From positions 1 to 5,700 of the forward strand of contig UROA01000117.1 in assembly GCA_900549355.1 (NCBI GenBank): 5,700 nt of DNA. The letters are read 5' to 3'. Numbering within the stretch: position 1 is the first letter of the stretch; each line of letters starts with the position of its first letter. This document shows, one piece after another, positions 1 to 5,700 of the stretch. Source of the stretch: an uncultured Collinsella sp. GTDB lineage: Bacteria > Actinomycetota > Coriobacteriia > Coriobacteriales > Coriobacteriaceae. The position numbers and the translations under genes were made by a program. Under the pieces are notes generated by a model. The model saw only the letters and a program-made list of their open reading frames with translations, was not told the DNA's origin and did not search any database.

Positions 1-187
1 TACTGGATTTTGGGCGAAAGGCAGGCACCATGAGCCGCATCCTGTAAAAAAACGAGCGGCTCTAGAGGCGTTGGGACTCAGAATCGGGGCTTTCAGCGCG
101 GTTTTGTGCACCCGCCCCCGCGCCCGCGGACCCCGGGACGCTGAATACTCCGGAATTTGCACGGCGCCCCCTGGGGTACCTGTGGGC
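1..187. other. GC-rich intergenic stretch, no supported gene
   Basis: I see no gene I can defend here. A perfect 7-bp inverted repeat (GAGCCGC at 32-38, GCGGCTC at 56-62) encloses a run of seven A at 46-52. The A run lies in the loop rather than after the stem, so it is not a normal terminator. Six-base palindromes are frequent between 61 and 180 (TCTAGA, GTGCAC, CCGCGG, CCCGGG, TCCGGA, GGCGCC, GGTACC). On the minus strand, two in-frame ATG codons (40-38 and 31-29, the second with an AGGA eight bases upstream) open a frame that runs off the left edge. Ten or so codons are too few to call a gene. Confidence 0.5.
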
Positions 188-231
188 AAAAAGCAACCGC
201 CCCGTCAAAGTATGCATTTGGCGGAGCGGTT
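188..231 (-). terminator. Rho-independent terminator of the ABC operon
   Basis: Read on the minus strand, 231-217 pairs with 209-195 over 15 positions, with one G-U wobble (225/201) and one A-C mismatch (221/205). The loop is 7 nt (216-210). The stem is followed after two bases by five T (192-188). It begins about 60 bases after the permease stop codon, the expected place for the end of this operon. The plus strand lacks a T-run after the stem, so it probably works in one direction only. Confidence 0.75.
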
Positions 232-292
232 TATGCAAAAATACTGCTGCGGGCGCGTCGGCAGCTCGCTAGAACTTGAATCCCAGGACAGG

Positions 293-3058
293 TTACTCGG
301 CGCTCTTGAGGGCGCCGACCATGTCGATCTTATTGAGAGTTCGGTTGGTGGCGAGGTTGACGATGATCGTAAAGCCGAAGGAAAGCACCACGGCAAGCAC
401 GTAGCTCAGCGGCTCGACTTCGACGTCAAAGTACAGCGACGGCATCTGCAGGATGTACGTAAAGCTCTCGGCAAGCAGGCCACCCAGCGGCACGCCCAGT
501 GCGGTGCCAATCGCCGTGAGGATCAACGTCTCCTTGTTGACGTAATGGTGTACCTCGCCACGGCGGAAGCCCAGCACCTTGATGGTCGCCAGCTCGCGCT
601 CGCGCTCGGAGATATTCGTGTTGGACAACGTAAACACCACCACAAACGACAGGCACGCCGCCATAAAGGTCACGAGCACCACGACGGAATTGATGATAGT
701 GAAGTTCGCCTCGTAGTTCTGCCAATGTTCGGCCGTGCTCGAGATGGTGAGCCAACCGTCACTCTTAAGATTCTTGCTAAACGCAATCTGGTCGGCCGAC
801 GAACCCTTAAGCAGCACAAAGATGCCGTTAAGACGCGCGCTTCGACCGAACGCGCGCTCATAGGTGCCCTGCGTCATGTAAAGCGTGTTGCCCAGATAGT
901 TGAGCGAAATGTCGCTGACTTTGACCTTGGCTACGTTGAGCGACGAATCCTGGACGTGTGCCGTATCGCCCGGCTGAATCCCAAGAACCAGCTGTGAACT
1001 CTTGCTCAGATACACGTCTCCGTCACGCAAAGACAGTGGCTCTTTGGACTCATCCTCGAGACGCGCGTAGTCGTCCAGGTCGTTCGTGCGGTCATCGGGC
1101 ACCACGATCAGCTGCACGGTCTCGCTCTTGCCGCCAAATGTAAAGGTGACGTTGTCGGTCATAATCGGCAGCGTCGAAGTCACGGTCACGTCGGAATCCT
1201 TGGCTGCGCTTCGCTCATCCAATGCCGCGCACGTCTGCGAAAAATCGTCGGGATTGGCAACCGCCAGCAGGTCATAGCGCGTGATATGCCCGTACTGCTT
1301 GGGCGAAAGCGCCACCGACGTATCGCGGATGCCCATGCCGCAAATCACAAGCGCCGTACAGCCCGCGATGCCAAAGATGGTCATAAAGGCGCGCTTTTTG
1401 TAACGGAATAGGTTGCGTGCAGCGACCTTGTTCAAAAAGCCCATGCGGCGCCAGATAAAGCCGATGCGCTCGAGCAAGATGCGCGAGCCAGCGCGCGGGG
1501 CCTTGGGACGTATAAGCGAGGCCGGGGTCTCGGCCATCTCGTGGCGGCAGGCGATAATCGTGGCGCCCACCACGCCCACGGCAAACAGCGCCACCGAGAC
1601 AATCGAGGACACGATGTCGTACGAAAGCAGCATCTGGGGCAGCGAGTACATGTCGTCGAACACCGTGAACAGGAACAGCGGCAGGCCCACAAATCCGATG
1701 ATGTTGCCGAGCACGCCGCCGATCAGACAAGCCCACAGCGCATAGTCCACGTATTTGGACAGGATGCGTCCGCGCGAATAGCCGAGCGCCTTATACAGGC
1801 CGATGAGCGTGCGCTCCTCCTCGACCATACGCGTGGCGGTGGTAAGGCTGATGAGCACGGCGACGATAAAGAAGATGAACGGGAACACCGTGGCGATGGC
1901 TTCAATTGACGAGCTATCGCTCTCCACGCTCGAGTAGCTTGCGATATTGCCGCGGTCCTGGATGTACCAGGTGCATTCGCCCAGGTCGGAAAGCTCGGCG
2001 CGGGCGTCGGCAAACTGTTGGTCGGCGGCGGCACGGCGCTGGTCCAGGTCGGCTTGCGCCTGCGCACGCTCGTCGCTGCCCTCGGCCATGCGATTGATGT
2101 TGTCCTGCTCGATCCCAAAGAGCATGGCGGCCTGACGCTCGGCCGCATCCAAGCTTGTCGGCGTGTCGACCGTCAGCTCCTGAGCGCGCGCCTTCTCACG
2201 CTCCTCGCGGATCTTCTCTATATTGCCCTTGACCTCATTGATCTTTGCCGCGTAGGCATCCGAATATGAGTTGAGATCCTTGGCTCCCTCGACGACCACG
2301 TGGACCGCGGAGTAGGAAGAAGATGTCGCGGCGTCCTCGCTCACATAGAACTTATAGTCCGCCGCCGAGGCGGCACGGAAGGCGTTGACCGTCGAGTCGG
2401 AGCTCACATCAGTGGGATCGAGAACCTCGGCCGTGATGGTGTAATCGCCATCGGCAAACTGATCCTTGGCGCTTTGGTTCGACGAGCTCGCATCGTTGGC
2501 AGCAAAGCTCACCGTATCGCCGAGCTTTTTGCCCGAAGCCTTCAGGAACTTCGAAGTCACCGCGACCTCATCGGCGCTCTCGGGCAAATCGCCGTTCACG
2601 AGCACTGGCTGATCGATATTCTCCTTGGAGAGACTTTGCACGACCACGCGCTCGCGCGTTGTGCCCACGGCGGTGTAGGCGGTCTCGGTGTAGATGCCCT
2701 CGGCCGTTTCGACGCCATCGACCTCTTGGATGGCGTCGAGATCATCGTCAGTCAGGCCATAGGTCGACTGCACGTTAATGTCATAGACATTTTGCTGGTC
2801 GAAGTAGGCGTCAACCGAATCGCACAGGTCCTCGCAACCCGCCTTAAGGCCGCACATCACGCTCACGCCGAGCGCGGTGATCACGACGATAGACAAGAAG
2901 CGTTTGAGGCTGCCGCGAATCGTGCGGTAGACACCGCGGCGAAACACCGTCGGCACCATGTCGTTTGAGCTTTGGGCAGTGCGGTAGGTCGTAAAATCCT
3001 GCTCGCGCTCCGTGTTCCGCGCGTCGCGGCGTTGGCTGTTTTGGCGGTCCTGATCCAT
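293..3058 (-). CDS. Two-module FtsX-type ABC transporter permease
   Basis: This is the membrane half of an ABC system of the FtsX/MacB/LolC superfamily, about 921 residues long. A hydrophilic N-terminus of about 50 residues is followed by one membrane segment (about 54-72). A large outside domain (about 73-385) comes next and ends in a charged, coiled-coil-like stretch (about 272-358). An FtsX module with three membrane segments follows (about 387-408, 441-466, 483-503). The plan then repeats: one segment (558-576), a second outside domain (577-785) and three segments (786-811, 844-866, 883-903). Both modules carry the typical cytoplasmic turn (EERTLIGLYKALGYSRG, ERERELATIKVLGFRRG). Such permeases usually move or sense lipids, peptides or envelope signals mechanically. 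The substrate here is unknown. I chose ATG at 3058, five bases after the ATPase stop. A GTG at 3070 overlapping that stop would add four residues. Neither start has a clear ribosome site, which suggests translational coupling. Confidence 0.9.
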   Translation of the reverse strand: MDQDRQNSQRRDARNTEREQDFTTYRTAQSSNDMVPTVFRRGVYRTIRGSLKRFLSIVVITALGVSVMCGLKAGCEDLCDSVDAYFDQQNVYDINVQSTYGLTDDDLDAIQEVDGVETAEGIYTETAYTAVGTTRERVVVQSLSKENIDQPVLVNGDLPESADEVAVTSKFLKASGKKLGDTVSFAANDASSSNQSAKDQFADGDYTITAEVLDPTDVSSDSTVNAFRAASAADYKFYVSEDAATSSSYSAVHVVVEGAKDLNSYSDAYAAKINEVKGNIEKIREEREKARAQELTVDTPTSLDAAERQAAMLFGIEQDNINRMAEGSDERAQAQADLDQRRAAADQQFADARAELSDLGECTWYIQDRGNIASYSSVESDSSSIEAIATVFPFIFFIVAVLISLTTATRMVEEERTLIGLYKALGYSRGRILSKYVDYALWACLIGGVLGNIIGFVGLPLFLFTVFDDMYSLPQMLLSYDIVSSIVSVALFAVGVVGATIIACRHEMAETPASLIRPKAPRAGSRILLERIGFIWRRMGFLNKVAARNLFRYKKRAFMTIFGIAGCTALVICGMGIRDTSVALSPKQYGHITRYDLLAVANPDDFSQTCAALDERSAAKDSDVTVTSTLPIMTDNVTFTFGGKSETVQLIVVPDDRTNDLDDYARLEDESKEPLSLRDGDVYLSKSSQLVLGIQPGDTAHVQDSSLNVAKVKVSDISLNYLGNTLYMTQGTYERAFGRSARLNGIFVLLKGSSADQIAFSKNLKSDGWLTISSTAEHWQNYEANFTIINSVVVLVTFMAACLSFVVVFTLSNTNISERERELATIKVLGFRRGEVHHYVNKETLILTAIGTALGVPLGGLLAESFTYILQMPSLYFDVEVEPLSYVLAVVLSFGFTIIVNLATNRTLNKIDMVGALKSAE

Positions 3059-3063
3059 GGGCG

Positions 3064-3765
<702 letters not shown>

Positions 3766-3780
3766 CGATTAATTCCCATC

Positions 3781-3822
3781 TGGTCGGATAACTCCTTAGT
3801 ATTACCCATTTCGCACCGACCA
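3781..3822 (-). promoter_or_regulatory. Inverted repeat in the ABC operon leader
   Basis: TGGTCGG (3781-3787) and CCGACCA (3816-3822) are perfect 7-bp inverted copies separated by 28 bases, 16 bases upstream of the ATPase start codon. In the minus-strand transcript they would form a hairpin holding an AAGGAG in its loop. As DNA they could be an operator for a dimeric regulator. I see no regulator gene nearby, so either role is an inference. A possible -10 (TATAAA, 3855-3850 on the minus strand) lies upstream without a good -35. Confidence 0.35.
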
Positions 3823-3830
3823 AAAAGGGA

Positions 3831-3854
3831 CAGGTTTATTTTGGCAGGTTTTAT
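3831..3854. repeat. Short imperfect direct repeat
   Basis: CAGGTTTAT (3831-3839) and CAGGTTTTAT (3845-3854) repeat at a 14-base period, just upstream of the inverted repeat in the ABC leader. They could be tandem binding half-sites or chance in a T-rich stretch. I see no third copy. Confidence 0.3.
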
Positions 3855-3966
3855 ATGGGGAAACGGCAGCTATAGATGAGGCGCCGGGGAGGCAGAGAAA
3901 TCATCGATTGGGTCAGGCCGACCGCCAAACACAACGCACGCATCTCAATCTGTCAGCCAAAGCATT

Positions 3967-3980
3967 CGAACAGCTGTTCG
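3967..3980 (+). promoter_or_regulatory. LexA (SOS) operator
   Basis: CGAACAGCTGTTCG is a perfect 14-bp palindrome and fits the Gram-positive/actinobacterial LexA box CGAAC-N4-GTTCG exactly. A T on each flank extends the match. It sits four bases before a TATGAT element, so LexA bound here would block RNA polymerase. It is 57 bases upstream of the GyrI-like start codon. The divergent ABC operon starts about 200 bases away on the other side and is a less likely target. Confidence 0.75.
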
Positions 3981-3984
3981 TTTC

Positions 3985-3995
3985 TATGATATGAT
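3985..3995 (+). promoter_or_regulatory. Probable -10 region of the GyrI-like gene
   Basis: Two overlapping TATGAT hexamers (3985-3990 and 3990-3995) lie directly after the LexA box. No good TTGACA-like -35 is present. The position where one would lie falls in or beside the operator, which suits a promoter that is repressed until the SOS response. Transcription would start at about 4000, leaving a leader of about 35 nt. Confidence 0.5.
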
Positions 3996-4036
3996 TCCGC
4001 TATCTAAGCAGGCCAATACGCAGAAAGGCGGCCAAC

Positions 4037-4675
4037 ATGGCGTTCGACTTTAAGAAGGAATGCAAGGAGCTCTACAGACCTGCAAGCAAGCCGAGTATCA
4101 TAACTGTCCCGCCTATGAGCTACGTTGCCGTTCGCGGAAAGGGCGACCCAAATACCGAAGGTGGCGAGTATCAAAACGCACTGCCACTGCTTTACGGCAT
4201 CGCCTATACCGTCAAGATGTCGAAGAAAGGCTCAAGGAGTATCGAGGGCTATTTCGACTTTGTGGTACCGCCGCTCGAGGGTTTCTGGTGGCAAGACTCG
4301 CCGAGCGACGACATCGATTATGTACGCAAGGACGATTTCAACTTTATCTCGTGCATCCGCCTGCCCGATTTCGTCACCCGAGATGACTTTGACTGGGCAG
4401 TCGCGGAAGCCACGACCAAAAAGAAACTGGACTTTTCCGCCGTCGAGCTGCTTAAAGTTGACGAGGGTCTCTGCGTTCAATGCATGCACACCGGGCCCTA
4501 CGACAACGAACCGGCGACCGTAGACGCTATGCATGAATACGCGACCGAGCTGGGCTATGTCCCCGACCTCTCAGACACCCGTTTACATCACGAAATCTAT
4601 CTCTCCGATCCACGCAAATGTGCACCGGAGAAACTAAAGACCGTGGTTCGTCATCCTATCAAGCGCGCTGAATAG
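4037..4675 (+). CDS. GyrI-like domain protein, likely SOS-controlled
   Basis: A 212-residue soluble protein of the stand-alone GyrI-like family (COG4832 type; SOUL/GyrI ligand-binding fold). The family is built from two similar halves around a cleft. The N-terminal half carries PPMSYVAVRGKGDP (25-38), and the motif GFWW (82-85) puts aromatic residues where the pocket should be. The C-terminal half has CMHTGPYDNEP (149-159) and HHEIYLSDPR (184-193), a hallmark of this subfamily whose acidic residue is a candidate catalytic site. Characterised relatives hydrolyse cyclopropane-bearing DNA alkylators (Listeria Lin2189 and Streptomyces YtkR7, from memory). The more distant E. coli SbmC/GyrI protects gyrase and is SOS-induced. 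Start ATG is supported by AAAGG (4024-4028) eight bases upstream. The LexA box in front supports a role in DNA damage. It lacks the DNA-binding domain of AraC/MerR-type GyrI regulators, so it is not a transcription factor. Exact activity is not proven. Confidence 0.85.
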   Translation: MAFDFKKECKELYRPASKPSIITVPPMSYVAVRGKGDPNTEGGEYQNALPLLYGIAYTVKMSKKGSRSIEGYFDFVVPPLEGFWWQDSPSDDIDYVRKDDFNFISCIRLPDFVTRDDFDWAVAEATTKKKLDFSAVELLKVDEGLCVQCMHTGPYDNEPATVDAMHEYATELGYVPDLSDTRLHHEIYLSDPRKCAPEKLKTVVRHPIKRAE

Positions 4676-4705
4676 CGCGGAGCGCCGTCCCGCGCATCAG
4701 GTTTT
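4675..4705 (+). terminator. Possible terminator of the GyrI-like gene
   Basis: GCGCGG (4675-4680) pairs with CCGCGC (4690-4695) across a 9-nt loop. TTTT follows at 4702-4705, six bases after the stem. A competing 6-bp hairpin (4664-4669 with 4674-4679) spans the stop codon. The long gap before the T-run makes this a weak terminator. The bases from 4706 to 4747 hold nothing I can name. Confidence 0.35.
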
Positions 4706-4747
4706 AGGCCAGGCAATCAGCCGCTCCAAGATCATCTGGCAGCTTCC

Positions 4748-4774
4748 TTGACGCAGGTCATCGTATCTTATAAT
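4748..4774 (+). promoter_or_regulatory. Promoter of the Abi-type remnant
   Basis: TTGACG (4748-4753) and a consensus TATAAT (4769-4774) are separated by 15 bases, shorter than the ideal 17 but with strong hexamers. Transcription would begin near 4781. The segment is AT-richer than the flanking genes and points at the leader and truncated Abi-type gene. Confidence 0.5.
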
Positions 4775-4780
4775 TTTATG

Positions 4781-4845
4781 TCTCTAAAGCTGGAAAGCCT
4801 CTCAACGATGCGCAACTCCAGCTCTTTTTATATCAAGAGGCTTAA
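4781..4845 (+). ncRNA. Structured leader RNA, possible Abi-linked antitoxin-type RNA
   Basis: The roughly 65-nt leader can form two perfect stems: AGCTGGA (4788-4794) with TCCAGCT (4817-4823), and AAGCCTCT (4795-4802) with AGAGGCTT (4836-4843). The second stem begins in the loop of the first and closes downstream, so the two interlock as an H-type pseudoknot would. With no bases between the two 5' arms, the full geometry may need a base pair to open. The 3' arm of stem two covers the ribosome site AAGAGG (4835-4840), so folding would hide it. The first stem is followed by CTTTTTA and could instead work as a weak terminator or attenuator. Structured RNAs upstream of AbiF-type genes have been described by comparative genomics. 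Whether this is one of them I cannot tell without a covariance search. Confidence 0.4.
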
Positions 4846-4980
4846 ATGAAATACCAGAAGTCGTGGATATCCATCAACGAACAGATAGCACTATTGACAG
4901 AAAACAAGGGTCTTAAGTGCTCTAATCAAAGCGAACTCGAGCGAGCTTTGGTCGAAGTCGGCTACTACAGGCAAAGTACT
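4846..4980 (+). pseudogene. Truncated Abi_2/AbiF-like abortive-infection gene (5' remnant)
   Basis: The first 44 codons read like the start of Abi_2-family (AbiD/AbiF) phage-defence proteins. MKYQKSWISINEQIALL matches the usual MKY-K-hydrophobic-EQI-LL opening. A second helix with SELERALVEVGYYRQS follows, matching the family's conserved YYR-x-S. Intact members are roughly 300 residues and carry a HEPN-type RNase site (R-x4-6-H), which is missing here. Homology stops at about 4978 and ogt ends, convergent, at 4987. The reading frame stays open beyond this point, but only as the antisense of ogt, and shows no further Abi likeness. A good ribosome site (AAGAGG, six bases before ATG) and the promoter remain. 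GC of 4801-4920 is near 41%, against 55-70% in stretches I counted in neighbouring genes, which suggests acquisition by transfer before decay. Confidence 0.65.
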
Positions 4981-4986
4981 CGAGCG
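4935..4986. repeat. 9-bp direct repeat at the Abi/ogt junction
   Basis: ACTCGAGCG occurs at 4935-4943 inside the Abi remnant and again at 4978-4986. The second copy sits exactly where Abi homology ends and immediately beside the ogt stop codon. Short direct repeats are typical deletion endpoints, so this is a candidate scar, although a chance repeat is possible. Confidence 0.4.
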
Positions 4987-5565
4987 TTACTCCTCGTACG
5001 CGCCCTCAAGCCGAAGCAGCCACTCCTTGCGATCAAGCCCGCCGGCATATCCGTTGAGCGAACCATCGGCGGCAACCACGCGATGGCACGGCACAATAAT
5101 CGAAATGGGATTACGCGCGACCGCGGCCCCCACGGCACGGGGAGACGCAACGGGTGCTTCGTTTCCCGGTACACGATGTCGAGCCGCAACACGCTGGGCG
5201 ATCTCGCCATACGTGGCAACCTCGCCGCGCGGAATGGAAAGCAGCTCGTACCAAACTTCACGCTGAAACGCCGTACCGATCATATGCAACGGCGGCGTAA
5301 ACCGAGGTTCCTGCCCTGCAAAATAAGCATTCAGCCAAGCCCAGGAACGCTCAAGCACCGAAGACGCCGCACCATTTGCAGGACTCACCGACGACATGCC
5401 GCCAGCACCAGAAACTTCATCGGCGCCTTCAACATGTTCAGGATCTTCTTTGAGAAGCGTGGAGCCAAAATGCTCCTGTCCCTCAAACCAAAGCCCCGTC
5501 AGACCGCGGCCATCAGCGGCAAGCAAGATTTCGCCCAAAGGCGAAGCAAACGTCGTCGTGACCAC
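4987..5565 (-). CDS. ogt: Methylated-DNA--protein-cysteine S-methyltransferase
   Basis: A suicide DNA-repair protein of 192 residues that moves methyl or alkyl groups from O6-alkylguanine (and O4-alkylthymine) to its own cysteine. The active site is PCHR (159-162) with Cys160 as acceptor. Partners by alignment to human AGT are His161, Asn152, Glu187, Tyr119 and the base-flipping Arg143 in SPRAVGAAVARNP. NGYAGG and KEWLLRLE follow as expected. Two loops are longer than usual: a low-complexity stretch at about 38-68 in the N-terminal domain, and about ten extra residues (131-141) inside the helix-turn-helix region. Both are away from the catalytic residues. Start GTG is well supported by AAAGGAG (5578-5572) six bases upstream. 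No Ada-type N-terminal domain or AlkA is fused, so this is a constitutive Ogt-type enzyme. The gene converges on the Abi remnant with no clear terminator between them. Confidence 0.95.
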   Translation of the reverse strand: MVTTTFASPLGEILLAADGRGLTGLWFEGQEHFGSTLLKEDPEHVEGADEVSGAGGMSSVSPANGAASSVLERSWAWLNAYFAGQEPRFTPPLHMIGTAFQREVWYELLSIPRGEVATYGEIAQRVAARHRVPGNEAPVASPRAVGAAVARNPISIIVPCHRVVAADGSLNGYAGGLDRKEWLLRLEGAYEE

Positions 5566-5571
5566 CAGCGG

Positions 5572-5598
5572 CTCCTTTCAAAACTCCGCAACATAATA
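5572..5598 (-). promoter_or_regulatory. ogt -10 element and ribosome site
   Basis: On the minus strand TATTAT (5598-5593) is a good -10 match, with only a weak -35 (TTGGGG-like) upstream. The transcript would start very close to the AAAGGAG at 5578-5572, giving a short leader. No LexA box is visible here, so ogt does not appear to share the SOS control of the GyrI-like gene. Confidence 0.35.
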
Positions 5599-5643
5599 CC
5601 GCGAATTGTGCAGACAACCCCAATCGACCCCAAAGTCACCCAA

Positions 5644-5672
5644 GGCAGCAGGCGCGCAGCGCCGCAGCTGCC
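5644..5672. other. Strong hairpin upstream of ogt
   Basis: GGCAGC (5644-5649) pairs with GCTGCC (5667-5672), and inside it GGCGC (5651-5655) pairs with GCGCC (5659-5663) around a 3-base loop. No T-run follows on either strand, so it is not a standard terminator. Two minus-strand frames are open from the right edge through here. One ends at TGA 5580-5578, just ahead of ogt, and could be the tail of an upstream gene. I do not recognise its 40 residues. Confidence 0.35.
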
Positions 5673-5700
5673 GGCCACGCCCCACAGTTCCCAAAGGCGG

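Noticed and set aside
1..47. Plus-strand frame ending at TAA 45-47, possibly the 3' end of a gene converging on the ABC operon
   Set aside because: Only 14 codons are visible, with no recognisable residues and no terminator after the stop.
71..997. 308-codon plus-strand open frame, and similar long frames at 2300-2968 and 3097-3879
   Set aside because: They lie antisense to the permease and ATPase genes, whose proteins have clear domains and motifs. The plus-strand translations show no family likeness and are rich in Arg and His, as expected for the antisense of GC-rich genes.
4703..4786. Short minus-strand frame of 28 codons ending at TGA near 4703, possibly the tail of a decayed gene
   Set aside because: It is too short, has no recognisable motif and overlaps the plus-strand promoter.
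4778..4849. 23-residue plus-strand frame whose TGA overlaps the Abi ATG (ATGA), suggesting a coupled leader peptide
   Set aside because: Its first ATG precedes the predicted transcript start, no ribosome site precedes either ATG, and the same bases are better explained by the two perfect RNA stems.

Overview
The window reads as chromosomal DNA from a moderately GC-rich Gram-positive bacterium. A gut actinobacterium of the Coriobacteriia (Collinsella-like) is my best guess. It rests on overall gene style, strong AAGGAG-type ribosome sites, a GTG start, and a LexA box of the Gram-positive/actinobacterial type. No rRNA or other taxonomic marker is present, so the assignment is an inference.

Layout. 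Positions 1-187 are GC-rich, palindrome-rich DNA with no gene I can support. A minus-strand operon follows, reading right to left. First comes an ABC ATPase of the LolD/MacB class (3765 to 3064), then a large two-module FtsX-type permease (3058 to 293), then a good Rho-independent terminator (231 to 188). Together they should form one membrane machine whose substrate cannot be read from the sequence. Between 3766 and 4036 lies a divergent control region. On the plus side it holds a perfect 14-bp LexA (SOS) box just ahead of a -10 element. On the minus side it holds an inverted repeat in the ABC leader.

The plus-strand gene behind the SOS box (4037-4675) encodes a stand-alone GyrI-like protein. 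That family includes the SOS-induced gyrase inhibitor SbmC and hydrolases that destroy cyclopropane-type DNA alkylators. Further right, on the minus strand, is an O6-alkylguanine-DNA alkyltransferase (ogt, 5565 to 4987) with all catalytic residues. The two suggest a small island for coping with DNA alkylation or topoisomerase stress.

Between them, at 4748-4980, sits a lower-GC scar. It has a promoter, a leader of about 65 nt that can form two interlocking perfect stems (a possible pseudoknot over the ribosome site), and the first 44 or so codons of an Abi_2/AbiF-like abortive-infection gene. The gene is cut off exactly where ogt ends, at a 9-bp repeat. This looks like the remains of an RNA-controlled phage-defence module. 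It is the most interesting part of the window.

The right edge (5579-5700) holds the ogt upstream region and one strong hairpin, with no gene I can name.
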